Of a stretch of DNA of 64,000 nt, positions 45,819 through 53,649 are shown one piece after another. Position 1 is the stretch's first letter, and each line of letters starts with the position of its first letter. Source of the stretch: Clostridia bacterium (GTDB taxonomy: Bacteria; Bacillota; Clostridia; Oscillospirales; Acutalibacteraceae); contig JAGBSO010000016.1 in assembly GCA_017631795.1 (NCBI GenBank), forward strand, positions 142,332-206,331, read 5' to 3'. The notes below the pieces were generated by a model. It was not told the DNA's origin. It was given only the letters and a program-made list of their open reading frames with translations, and searched no databases. A program made the translations under genes and the position numbers.

Positions 45819-47789
45819 TTATAAAACAAGATAATCATTTGCCGCAATTACGGTTTTTGAACCGTCCTGCAAGATTATTTCCTTATCTTCATTATTGAAA
45901 TTCATAACAAAAATACTGTCGCCGCGTTTTCTGACAGATACACCGCACGGCACGGAAATATCCGAATCAGCAGAAATATTTTCCTTTTCTGCCATCCATC
46001 TGCAAAAATCTCCTGCAAGGTCTTCGTCATTTCTGAAACCGACATAATATGCCTTGCCTGAGCCGTATTCGTTTTCTGTTACAGAAGGTAACCCTGCATA
46101 GAAATCGCTTCTGTATTCACCAAGGATTTTTGCTCCTTTTGAATGAATAATATCGCAGACATGATTAACATCATATTCCTTGCCGTTGAAAGTCGCTTTG
46201 CCTTTCATATTCTCAGGCAGAGAATCGGTTTCTTCACACCATATACCAAAGACTTTTTTAAGACCGTTTGCAGGTAAACCGCCGAGATAACACAAATCGT
46301 CCTTATCAACAACGGCACCCAGATATGTCATAACAAAATTACCGCCGTTTCTGACATATTCTTCGATTTTGCTTTCGGTATTATCTTTCAACATATAAAG
46401 AAACGGAGCGATAACAAGCCCGTACTTTGAAAAATCATCATCCATTGATATAACATCTGCAGAAACACCCATTTCCCAGAATGGTCTGTACCATTTGATA
46501 CACTCTGCATAATAGTCTCTTCGTTTATTGTTGTAACCGCAGAAATGATGCACTGCCCTGCTGTTATCCCAGTCGCAGATGATTGCAACCTTACTGTCAC
46601 AATATACTCCCGCAACATTACTGAGTTTTTCAAGAGCTGCACCGGTAGTTGCAACTTCCCTGAACACCCTTGTGTTTTCGTTGCCGCAATGGTCAACTAC
46701 CGCACCGTGGAATTTTTCGTGACTTCCGCGGCTTTTTCTCCACTGAAAATACTGAACACTGTCTGCACCGTGAGCAACTGACTGAATTGCTGTGAGAGTC
46801 TGCATTTTCGGTTTCGGTAATTTATTCACATCGTGCCAGTTTACAAGAGACGGTGTGCTTTCCATCATAAAGAAAGGCTGACCGTTTTTCATTGAACGGA
46901 AGGTATCATGACAGAATGCTGTTTCAACTGCCGCATCAATATTGCTTTCACTTTCACCGAAGCAGGGATAGTTATCCCATGACACAAGATCAAGATGCTT
47001 TGCAAATTTCTGATAATCTATGCCGTTATACATTCTCATAAAATTGGTTGTTATGGGAATGTCGGGTGTGATTTCACGGATGGGAGCAATCTCATTTTCA
47101 TAGAAAGAAATGTGGCTGTCGGTTACAAATCTGTCCCAGCACAATTTCATTGCAGAAATATGATTTTCTCCGCGGTATTTGGGAGAATTGATCTGACTCC
47201 AGTCTGTGATTCTGTGACTCCAGAAACCGTTCCACCAGCTGTCGTTGAGTTTTTCAAGGTCATTATCATAGTATTTTTTCAGCCATTCTCTGAAAGCACT
47301 CTGACAAAGTTCGCAATGACATTCACCGCAGTATTCGTTTGATATATGCCACATTTTAAGTGCAGGGTGATTTTTATATCTTTCTGCAATGGCACGGTTG
47401 ATTGCATTTACCTTTTTGCGGTAAACAGGAGATGTCAGACAATGATTATGACGGACACCGAAATCGTTTCTGATTCCGTTTTCTTCCACTCTTAAAACTT
47501 CAGGATATTTCTGCGAGAGCCATGCAGGTCTTGCACCTGACGGTGTTGCGAGAATAACATCAATTCCGTTTGAGTGCAGTTTATCCATCATTTCGTCAAG
47601 CCACTGAAAATTATATACACCCTCCCGGGGCTCAAGCATTGACCATGAGAAAATGCCCACAGTTGCACTGTTTATGTGAGCAAGCTTCATAAGACGCATG
47701 TCTTCGTCTATGATTTCGGGAGTTTTAAGCCACTGATCGGGATTATAGTCTCCGCCGTGTACAATATGATTAAAAAATTTCTTTTCCAT
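45819..47789 (-). CDS. GH42 beta-galactosidase
   Basis: The 656-residue protein matches GH42: GGDYNPDQWLKTPEIIDEDM at the start, ATPSGARPAWLSQKYPEVLR, the acid/base Glu in MWHISNEYCGECHC (about 153) and the nucleophile Glu in FFMMESTPSLVNW (about 312). The Cys cluster after the acid/base Glu (CxECxCxxC pattern) is the zinc site of many GH42 enzymes. A trimerisation domain and a short C-terminal beta domain complete the usual length. No signal peptide is seen. It would hydrolyse galactan-derived oligosaccharides or other beta-galactosides in the cytosol, in line with pectin side-chain use. Confidence 0.95.
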   Translation of the reverse strand: MEKKFFNHIVHGGDYNPDQWLKTPEIIDEDMRLMKLAHINSATVGIFSWSMLEPREGVYNFQWLDEMMDKLHSNGIDVILATPSGARPAWLSQKYPEVLRVEENGIRNDFGVRHNHCLTSPVYRKKVNAINRAIAERYKNHPALKMWHISNEYCGECHCELCQSAFREWLKKYYDNDLEKLNDSWWNGFWSHRITDWSQINSPKYRGENHISAMKLCWDRFVTDSHISFYENEIAPIREITPDIPITTNFMRMYNGIDYQKFAKHLDLVSWDNYPCFGESESNIDAAVETAFCHDTFRSMKNGQPFFMMESTPSLVNWHDVNKLPKPKMQTLTAIQSVAHGADSVQYFQWRKSRGSHEKFHGAVVDHCGNENTRVFREVATTGAALEKLSNVAGVYCDSKVAIICDWDNSRAVHHFCGYNNKRRDYYAECIKWYRPFWEMGVSADVISMDDDFSKYGLVIAPFLYMLKDNTESKIEEYVRNGGNFVMTYLGAVVDKDDLCYLGGLPANGLKKVFGIWCEETDSLPENMKGKATFNGKEYDVNHVCDIIHSKGAKILGEYRSDFYAGLPSVTENEYGSGKAYYVGFRNDEDLAGDFCRWMAEKENISADSDISVPCGVSVRKRGDSIFVMNFNNEDKEIILQDGSKTVIAANDYLVL

Positions 47790-47865
47790 TATGCCACCTC
47801 TGAAAATTCAGTCTGTAATTATGATTATATCACACCATTACCACACAATTCAATCCAATTAAATA

Positions 47866-47897
47866 ATACCGTCGGAGAAATACGGCGGTATTGTCTT
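47866..47897 (+). terminator. Hairpin in the 47790-48133 gap
   Basis: ATACCGTCG and CGGCGGTAT pair (one G-T) and TGTCTTT follows. A second weaker hairpin (AGCGAGGTGA with TCATCTCACT) is at 47911-47932 and resembles the stem after the spoVT stubs. No gene is visible in this gap. Confidence 0.4.
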
Positions 47898-48066
47898 TAA
47901 AAAACACAAAAGCGAGGTGAATTTCATCTCACTTATTATATCAATACAGAATCACACTGCGCTCACATATAATAATTTTCAGATAAAGATTTAATTATCA
48001 GATCAGGGATTTGAATAAGTTCAGCATATAATTATTAACCATAATTTAACATTTCAAAAATTCTAT

Positions 48067-48093
48067 TGTTTTTTTCTGTCAGAATGATATAAT
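48067..48093 (+). promoter_or_regulatory. Weak promoter of the phosphoesterase gene
   Basis: A good TATAAT (48088-48093) has only a poor TTGTTT at 48067 with a 15-bp spacer, 40 bp before the start codon. Confidence 0.35.
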
Positions 48094-48133
48094 TTTACAG
48101 TAAACAATTCTGTCTTAAAAAGGAGAATGAATT

Positions 48134-49498
48134 ATGCCCTTGACTATTATGAAACTTCTCGCCAGTTTTCTTGCATTCGTATTTTCAATATTTAATATTT
48201 CTGCTGATATTCCCGGCTTTTCTGACAGCAAGGAATCCACAACTTCTATTCAATATCTTAATGACGAAAAAGGCTCTATGGATGCCATTATAACTATCAA
48301 CACAACAACAGACGGCAACTATAAGCTTTATTGGGCTGATGAAAATAACAACATGCTTACATTCGCACTCAATGACAAAGAACTTCCTTTCAGCGAATTT
48401 GCCATTGTTACTACATATTACGGTGAAGGTTCTGTTGACCTTCCTGACTATACTGCAATTCCTGACGGTGCAGAGAATATCCTTGTAACCCTTGACGGTG
48501 AAACTCTTGAAATACTTGAAATTCCCGAAGAAAAAATTGCAGACCGTGAGGATAAAATATATTCTTATGGCGCATTGAGTGACCTTCATTTCAACAGATA
48601 TTTTAACGGAAATGGTGAAGATATTGCAAACATGACATTTACGGTTGCACTCGACTTCTTTGATGATGCTGATGTATCTCTCGTTGCTATGTCCGGTGAC
48701 ATTGCGTATGACGGTGAATTGGAATCATTTATGATGTTCAATGAAATTTCTTCACAGTATGATTTCCCTGTTTACACATCAACCGGTAATCACGACATAA
48801 GAAAAGAATATAAAAAAGAAAACTGGCTTGCATATATGAATCCCGGTGCTTATGGTGAAAACCGTTCGGAAGACGTTATCAATGTTGCTGATAACGGTAT
48901 GGATTTTGTTTATCAAGAACCTGTTTCAGGTGACATTTTCGTTTTCCTTTGTCAGACATCAAATAATTACGGTATCCCTTACAATTCACTTCTTCAGCCA
49001 TCACAGCTTAATTGGCTTGAAGAACAACTCAATGCACATAAGGATAAATCCGTATATATCTTCTTCCATACTATGCTTGGCTCTACAAACGAAAATCCAT
49101 TTATCACAACAGGTAACGTTATGAACAATCTGGGGTGGGCATATCCACTTATTTATACTCCCGGTGCAAACGATGAAATCAGACTCAGAAACATTTTAAG
49201 AGAAAATAAAAATGCAACTTTCTTCAACGGTCATTCACACTGGGCATATCATATGCAGTGTCTGAATCCTGAGCTTAACATTTCTAAAAATGGTGAAGAC
49301 GGAGCAACATACGTTCATATTTCTTCTGTTTCCTGCCCGAGAACAACAGGAGATTACCAGATTTTATGGTCAAGCAACGATTCCGTTATGAGCGAAGGAT
49401 ATCTTATTGAGGTTTATGAAGATACTATGGTTTTATATGGTGTTGATTTCACAAACGGCAGAATCCTTGCTTATGCAACTTATGAAAGTGCAAAATAA
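48134..49498 (+). CDS. Secreted calcineurin-like metallophosphoesterase
   Basis: The 454-residue protein has a signal peptide (MKLLASFLAFVFSIFNISAD), an Ig-like beta domain (about 30-140) and a phosphoesterase domain with YGALSDLHFN (about 155), AMSGDIAYDG (about 195), TGNHDIRKEY (about 220), YIFFHTM (about 315) and FFNGHSHWAYH (about 362). All metal ligands of the family are present. The substrate could be a nucleotide or phospholipid; the sequence does not tell. AAGGAG precedes the ATG at 48134. It is monocistronic, and a small hairpin follows at 49511. Confidence 0.88.
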   Translation: MPLTIMKLLASFLAFVFSIFNISADIPGFSDSKESTTSIQYLNDEKGSMDAIITINTTTDGNYKLYWADENNNMLTFALNDKELPFSEFAIVTTYYGEGSVDLPDYTAIPDGAENILVTLDGETLEILEIPEEKIADREDKIYSYGALSDLHFNRYFNGNGEDIANMTFTVALDFFDDADVSLVAMSGDIAYDGELESFMMFNEISSQYDFPVYTSTGNHDIRKEYKKENWLAYMNPGAYGENRSEDVINVADNGMDFVYQEPVSGDIFVFLCQTSNNYGIPYNSLLQPSQLNWLEEQLNAHKDKSVYIFFHTMLGSTNENPFITTGNVMNNLGWAYPLIYTPGANDEIRLRNILRENKNATFFNGHSHWAYHMQCLNPELNISKNGEDGATYVHISSVSCPRTTGDYQILWSSNDSVMSEGYLIEVYEDTMVLYGVDFTNGRILAYATYESAK

Positions 49499-49510
49499 AT
49501 AATAAAAAAC

Positions 49511-49529
49511 GATTGTTCAAAAACAATCA
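49511..49529 (+). terminator. Small hairpin after the phosphoesterase gene
   Basis: GATTGTT and AACAATC form a 7-bp stem with an A-rich loop and AT-rich flanks. It is a weak terminator candidate. Confidence 0.45.
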
Positions 49530-49598
49530 GATAATTAAAAATATATCCACCTGAAAATTGCATAGGTCCGTAAAAAACGGACATAGAAAAAACACACA

Positions 49599-49780
49599 CC
49601 TCCTATGGTAGAATAGAAATATCTACCGTAGGAGGAATTTTTATGTCCAGAGAATACAGACACATTAAACAATATGAAAAAGAAATATTGGAATTGCGAG
49701 AATCAGGATTAACATATCGTGACTGTTGCAGTTTAACAAACAGTAAACAATTAAACAAATTCGAGTATAAATCCCCATAA
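49599..49780 (+). mobile_element. IS3-like transposase remnant (5' end only)
   Basis: A 14-bp inverted repeat (CCTCCTATGGTAGA with TCTACCGTAGGAGG, 49599-49635) sequesters the ribosome site. ATG 49643 then opens a transposase-like product (MSREYRHIKQYEKEILELRE then SGLTYRD). After about 26 residues it leaves the family pattern, runs into the repeat that precedes the first spoVT stub and stops at 49780. The element was therefore truncated at that junction. Confidence 0.65.
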
Positions 49781-49961
49781 AGCACAGATACTAACAAGGC
49801 AATTTGAAATTTTAAGGAGAGAATATATATGAAAGCGACAGGAATTGTAAGAAGAATCGACAATCTCGGCAGAGTCGTTATTCCTAAAGAAATCAGAAGA
49901 ACAATGCGAATCCGTGAGGGTGACCCGTTACATACAACATTGACAGAATTCGACAGGTTTT
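49764..49961 (+). repeat. spoVT 5' repeat, copy 1
   Basis: About 65 bp upstream plus the first 34 codons of spoVT are nearly identical to 50871-51034 and 51826-51989. Identity stops abruptly after the codons for GDPL. Confidence 0.85.
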
Positions 49962-50011
49962 GTGTGGCTATACATAGTGTGGTGAATAGATATAAAGCAA
50001 CAGCGAGGTGA
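49829..50011 (+). CDS. SpoVT/AbrB N-terminal domain stub 1
   Basis: The 60-residue product has the AbrB/SpoVT swapped-hairpin DNA-binding domain (GIVRRIDNLGRVVIPKEIRR then TMRIREGDPL), differing from full SpoVT by one residue (N for D). After GDPL it changes to HTTLTEFDRFCVAIHSVVNR, unrelated to SpoVT but similar to stub 2, and ends YKATAR. The stop codon is inside the stem of the following terminator. It lacks the GAF domain of SpoVT, so it may bind the same DNA sites as a competitor or form mixed tetramers (inference). Confidence 0.72.
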   Translation: MKATGIVRRIDNLGRVVIPKEIRRTMRIREGDPLHTTLTEFDRFCVAIHSVVNRYKATAR

Positions 50012-50027
50012 AATTCACCTCGCTGTT
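49999..50027 (+). terminator. Terminator overlapping the stub 1 stop codon
   Basis: A 13-bp stem (AACAGCGAGGTGA with TCACCTCGCTGTT) with a 3-base loop contains the TGA stop. TGTTT follows. It probably also ends the opposing TIR gene. Confidence 0.85.
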
Positions 50028-50038
50028 GTTTAAAAGTT

Positions 50039-50806
50039 TTATTTTTTTAAAATGGAATACCCCAACCTATCTATCATTTGGTCAATCTCTTCGTCAGTGG
50101 GGGTTTCGGATAATGCATAAATTTGATTTCTACACATGTAGAATTCGAACTCATCCGTAAGTTTAACATTACCCACTACTACAGGAACTATCGTTCCACC
50201 TTGTGCAATAGCTCTTTCCACTTCACATAAAACCCATGCCGATTCCATAGCTGCTTGCGTCAGCAAGACCATTACACAACCTTCTTGAGAAGCTTCGGTT
50301 ATTGCATTTGATATGACCGAAGAATATGAACTCCCGACTGGAATGCTATCAGGAGCAAAAAATACAAGATAGTCCTTTGCTTCCAATTTATCCTTAATCC
50401 TTCTTGCAATCACTTCATCTTTACTTGAATAAGAAATAAATACACGTAGATTATGAACCATTTTTTGTATGGTATTAGAAACATCATTCTCATCATCAAT
50501 ATTAATAGTTATAATTTTTTTGCTGTCAGTTCTTGTAATATATTCACGTTCAAGTGTAACCCATTTGGATTTTCTGGAGTTATCACTATTAACAAAAACA
50601 AACCATTCACGAGCATCAATTTCTCGCTTAATCAAATCTTCGATTTCACTATCATCATCGAGACATTTTAAATAAAAGCAAAGGGGTTCAAACCCATCCT
50701 TTTCAAGACAATTTCGTATCTCTCTTACTTTTTCAATATCAGCGTGAGAATGTGACAAAAAAATATATCCACCTTTTGATTTCTTTAATTTGTCAAAAAA
50801 ACCCAT
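50039..50806 (-). CDS. Double TIR-domain protein
   Basis: ATG 50806 is chosen because GGAGG lies 7 bp upstream; the frame upstream of it has no initiation signal. The 255-residue protein has two TIR-like domains: the first (about 13-110) opens GYIFLSHSHADIEKVREIRN, the second (about 115-235) opens LRVFISYSSKDEVIARRIKD and contains YLVFFAPDSIPVGSSYSSVI and AMESAWVLCEVERAIAQGG. The Glu in W-VLCEVERA matches the acidic residue kept near the TIR active site of many bacterial members. It has no other domain. It is embedded between two copies of the spoVT 5' repeat and opposes them. A defence or signalling role is possible but not shown. Confidence 0.82.
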   Translation of the reverse strand: MGFFDKLKKSKGGYIFLSHSHADIEKVREIRNCLEKDGFEPLCFYLKCLDDDSEIEDLIKREIDAREWFVFVNSDNSRKSKWVTLEREYITRTDSKKIITINIDDENDVSNTIQKMVHNLRVFISYSSKDEVIARRIKDKLEAKDYLVFFAPDSIPVGSSYSSVISNAITEASQEGCVMVLLTQAAMESAWVLCEVERAIAQGGTIVPVVVGNVKLTDEFEFYMCRNQIYALSETPTDEEIDQMIDRLGYSILKK

Positions 50807-50870
50807 AAAAAAACCTCCGCAGTCATTAAAATTGTTATACCACAAGCAATTTAAAAAGTCAATTCCTACA

Positions 50871-51034
50871 GTATAAATCTCCATAAATCACAGATACTAA
50901 CATCACGATTTGAAATTTTAAGGAGAGAATATATATGAAAGCAACAGGTATAGTTCGTAGAATCGACGATCTCGGCAGAGTCGTTATTCCCAAAGAAATC
51001 AGAAGAACAATGCGAATCCGTGAGGGTGACCCGC
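50871..51034 (+). repeat. spoVT 5' repeat, copy 2
   Basis: It matches copies 1 and 3 from about 65 bp before the ATG to codon 34. Silent differences (for example ACAGGTATAGTTCGTAGA against ACAGGAATTGTAAGAAGA) show this copy is somewhat older or from another source. Confidence 0.85.
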
Positions 51035-51117
51035 TGGATAACTCATTGACACTTGAAGATAAGTATGCGATTTCAGTACATAGTGTTTTGAAGCGATATA
51101 AAGAACAAGCGAGGTGA
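50935..51117 (+). CDS. SpoVT/AbrB N-terminal domain stub 2
   Basis: The 60-residue product carries the same AbrB-type domain, identical at protein level to SpoVT over residues 1-34. Its tail, DNSLTLEDKYAISVHSVLKR then YKEQAR, is homologous to the tail of stub 1 and not to SpoVT. The two tails share the pattern D-x(3,4)-V/I-HSV-x-RYK-xx-AR, so the stub form is a defined gene type rather than random truncation. AAGGAG precedes the ATG. The stop lies in the terminator stem. Confidence 0.72.
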   Translation: MKATGIVRRIDDLGRVVIPKEIRRTMRIREGDPLDNSLTLEDKYAISVHSVLKRYKEQAR

Positions 51118-51131
51118 AGTTCACCTCGCTT
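51107..51131 (+). terminator. Terminator overlapping the stub 2 stop codon
   Basis: AAGCGAGGTGA and TCACCTCGCTT form an 11-bp stem with loop AGT and TTT after. It is the counterpart of that at 49999-50027. Confidence 0.85.
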
Positions 51132-51152
51132 TTGAATGTGTATTTTGATGTT

Positions 51153-51719
51153 TTATTTAAGTATAAATTCTCCGTCAATTAACTCGTATGTTGATGATAT
51201 ACAAGCATCACTTTCAGAAGTGAGCTCATCCAGAGAAATTTCCATCTCACATTGAAAACAAGAAAAGCAACCGTTTTCATCTGTTTCAAAATCACCTGTG
51301 TCAATATCGCTTTGAATGGCTTCTATATCATATTCTTCTCCACAATATGGGCAGAAAGCCAAACCATCCCCGCCTCTCATAAGATTAACACCACTTTTAG
51401 TTTCAAGTATATTATCGTGATACTCAATTTTCTCACCGTAATTATCACCCGTGCTTAAATTGTCGAAACAAGACTCTCCTGTAAAATGTTTGTTTGGAAA
51501 ATTGTATGCAATATTTTGGGCTAAAACAACTAAAAATCCTTCATAATCGTTCCAATCTATAGGTTCGCCATACGTAAATAGTTTATTATCCTCTTTATCT
51601 ACAATAGGAAACCAGTTATCCAAGTTTTTTTCTTCTAAAATCTTCTCGATTATAACACATGCTTTTTCGGTCGTTTCCGGATCAGTGAAACGCAATTCAT
51701 AACTTGCACTAATTTGCAT
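51153..51719 (-). CDS. Hypothetical protein with C-terminal zinc ribbon
   Basis: The 188-residue acidic protein is not one I recognise. The N-terminal 120 residues (SASYELRFTDPETTEKACVI; EGFLVVLAQNIAYNFPNKHF) look like a compact alpha/beta domain. Residues 122-160 hold a zinc ribbon (CPYCGEEYDIEAIQ ... CFSCFQCEMEI). There is no signal peptide. It occupies the same position as the TIR gene in the preceding unit, opposing stub 2 and upstream of the next spoVT copy. AGGAG precedes the ATG. Confidence 0.65.
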   Translation of the reverse strand: MQISASYELRFTDPETTEKACVIIEKILEEKNLDNWFPIVDKEDNKLFTYGEPIDWNDYEGFLVVLAQNIAYNFPNKHFTGESCFDNLSTGDNYGEKIEYHDNILETKSGVNLMRGGDGLAFCPYCGEEYDIEAIQSDIDTGDFETDENGCFSCFQCEMEISLDELTSESDACISSTYELIDGEFILK

Positions 51720-51825
51720 AAATACTCCTCCATATACTTAATTATACATTTATTATATCACAAAACTGTAAAAATGCAAGTTTTATTGAATTATTTAAAT
51801 TTCTTTCAGCGAGAATTTTACGGTA

Positions 51826-51989
51826 TATTTCTCCGTAAGTTACAGATACTATGACAGCAATTTGAAATTTTAAGGAGAGAATATATATGAAAGCGACAGG
51901 AATTGTAAGAAGAATCGACGATCTCGGCAGAGTTGTTATTCCTAAAGAAATCAGAAGAACAATGCGAATCCGTGAGGGTGACCCGTTAG
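51826..51989 (+). repeat. spoVT 5' repeat, copy 3 (intact gene)
   Basis: This copy leads into full-length spoVT. It shares the same upstream segment (TTTGAAATTTTAAGGAGAG before ATATATATG) with copies 1 and 2. Confidence 0.85.
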
Positions 51990-52426
51990 AAATTTATACT
52001 GATGCTGACGGTGAGGTTATTTTCAAGAAGTATTCACCCATGGGTGAGATGTCGGAATTCACATCGCAGTATGCAGAAGTGCTTTACAGGGCGACAAATA
52101 TGCCTGTAATCATCACAGACCGTGACCATGTGATTTCATGCACAGGGCTTTCCAAGAAAGATACCATTGACCGTCACATCACAAAAGAGCTTGAAGAAAT
52201 CATGGAAAACCGTTCAAGCTTCATTGCGGGCAATGACAAAGGTGTACTTCTGCCCGTAGAAGGTCTTGACAGAAATGCTGCAATTGCCTACCCTATCGTC
52301 GGAGGCGGTGATGTTTCGGGTGCTGTCATTCTTCTTTTCAACGAAAGCGGTACAGCTCCCACTCAGTCTGAAATCAAGCTGGCGCAGGTTGCGGCTTCTT
52401 TCCTCGGAAAACAGACGGAGGAATAA
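51887..52426 (+). CDS. spoVT: Stage V sporulation regulator SpoVT
   Basis: The 179-residue protein has the AbrB-like DNA-binding domain (residues 1-50, ending GDPLEIYTDADGEVIFKKYS) and a GAF-type effector domain (about 55-178; FTSQYAEVLYRATNMPVIIT, GVLLPVEGLDRNAAIAYPIV, ESGTAPTQSEIKLAQVAASF). The length equals that of known SpoVT proteins. It regulates late forespore genes and marks the organism as a potential spore former. AAGGAGAG lies 8 bp before the ATG. Two stub copies of its 5' end lie upstream. Confidence 0.95.
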   Translation: MKATGIVRRIDDLGRVVIPKEIRRTMRIREGDPLEIYTDADGEVIFKKYSPMGEMSEFTSQYAEVLYRATNMPVIITDRDHVISCTGLSKKDTIDRHITKELEEIMENRSSFIAGNDKGVLLPVEGLDRNAAIAYPIVGGGDVSGAVILLFNESGTAPTQSEIKLAQVAASFLGKQTEE

Positions 52427-52439
52427 ACAATAATTTAGC

Positions 52440-52510
52440 GGTGCTGAATTATTGTAGTGGAAAATTGAAAATTGAAAGTTGAAAATGAATAGAGCGAAGC
52501 GATAAATTAT
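52440..52510. repeat. Intergenic simple-repeat element
   Basis: Repeated AATTGAAA units (GGAAAATTGAAAATTGAAAG) are followed by TAGAGCGAAGCG and by an inverted relationship of GAATTATTG and the reversed AAATTATTG word on either side. It resembles the element at 44250-44400. Confidence 0.35.
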
Positions 52511-52519
52511 TGTTTCGTG

Positions 52520-52548
52520 TTGACAAATCCCTTCCATGACGGCATAAT
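52520..52548 (+). promoter_or_regulatory. Promoter of the threonine aldolase gene
   Basis: TTGACA (52520-52525) and CATAAT (52543-52548) are separated by 17 bp, 22 bp before the start codon at 52571. Confidence 0.75.
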
Positions 52549-52570
52549 AATGTCATATGGAGGGGATTTT

Positions 52571-53599
52571 ATGCACAGATTATCTTTTGAATGCGATTAT
52601 ACAACGGGGGCACACCCTGAAATACTGAAAAAACTGACGGAAACAAATTCTGAATCCTTGTCGGGTTACGGTGCTGACCATTACTGTGAAAGTGCAAAAG
52701 AAAAAATCAGAGCACTCTGTAACAATGATGTTGATGTTTTCTTTCTTGTGGGCGGCACACAGACAAATTCCGTCGTGATCTCGTCACTTCTCAATTCTTA
52801 TGAAGGTGTGATTGCTGCCGACACAGGGCATGTCAGTGTTCACGAAGCAGGTGCAATTGAATATACCGGCCACAAAGTGCTCACAATTCCCCACCATGAC
52901 GGAAAAATCATGCCGACTGAACTTTCTGATTACATCAGCAACTTCTACAATGACGAAAACCATGAACACATGGTGTTTCCGGGAATGGTTTACATATCAC
53001 ATCCGACAGAAAACGGAACTCTTTACACAAAAGATGAACTGAAAGAAATTTCCTGCATCTGCAAAAAATACAACCTTCCGTTGTTTCTTGACGGTGCAAG
53101 ACTCGGTTACGGGCTCATGAGCAAAAATACAGATGTCTCACTCGCTGATATTTCTCATTTCTGTGACGTATTCTATATCGGCGGAACAAAAGTCGGTGCG
53201 TTATGCGGCGAAGCTGTTGTTTTTAAAAAATCTGCAACGCCGAAACATTTCATGACCACTGTCAAGCAGCACGGAGCTTTACTTGCAAAAGGACGGCTTC
53301 TCGGTATTCAGTTTGACACGCTTTTTACTGATAATCTCTACTTTTCAATCAGCCTGCACGCAATCGAAATGGCTGAGCTGCTCAGAACTATTCTCAGCGA
53401 AAAAGGATATAGTTTTGCATGGGAATCTTTCACAAATCAGCAGTTTGTTATTCTTGAAAACGAACAGTTGGAAAAACTTAAAGAAAAAGTAGGTTTTTCA
53501 TTCTGGGAAAAAGCTGACGATAATCATACAGTTGTACGATTCGCAACAAGCTGGTCGACAAGAAAAGAAGATGTTGAAAAACTCAGAGAGCTTTTATAA
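52571..53599 (+). CDS. ltaA: Low-specificity threonine aldolase
   Basis: ATG 52571 follows GGAGGGG by 5 bp, so two upstream in-frame ATGs that overlap the promoter are rejected. The 342-residue PLP enzyme has SGYGADHYCESAKEKIRALC, the segment VFFLVGGTQTNSVVISSLLN, HPTENGTLYTKDELKEISCI, FLDGARLGYG and the PLP lysine in DVFYIGGTKVGALCGEAVVF. It cleaves threonine or allo-threonine to glycine and acetaldehyde in the cytosol. It is monocistronic, with a strong terminator. Confidence 0.93.
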   Translation: MHRLSFECDYTTGAHPEILKKLTETNSESLSGYGADHYCESAKEKIRALCNNDVDVFFLVGGTQTNSVVISSLLNSYEGVIAADTGHVSVHEAGAIEYTGHKVLTIPHHDGKIMPTELSDYISNFYNDENHEHMVFPGMVYISHPTENGTLYTKDELKEISCICKKYNLPLFLDGARLGYGLMSKNTDVSLADISHFCDVFYIGGTKVGALCGEAVVFKKSATPKHFMTTVKQHGALLAKGRLLGIQFDTLFTDNLYFSISLHAIEMAELLRTILSEKGYSFAWESFTNQQFVILENEQLEKLKEKVGFSFWEKADDNHTVVRFATSWSTRKEDVEKLRELL

Positions 53600-53608
53600 A
53601 AACAAAAA

Positions 53609-53640
53609 CCGTAGCCACATCACATGGCTACGGCTTTTAT
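53609..53640 (+). terminator. Terminator of the threonine aldolase gene
   Basis: CCGTAGCCA and TGGCTACGG form a 9-bp stem followed by CTTTTAT, with AAAAA on the other side for the convergent gene. Confidence 0.85.
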
Positions 53641-53649
53641 CTTTTTTTA

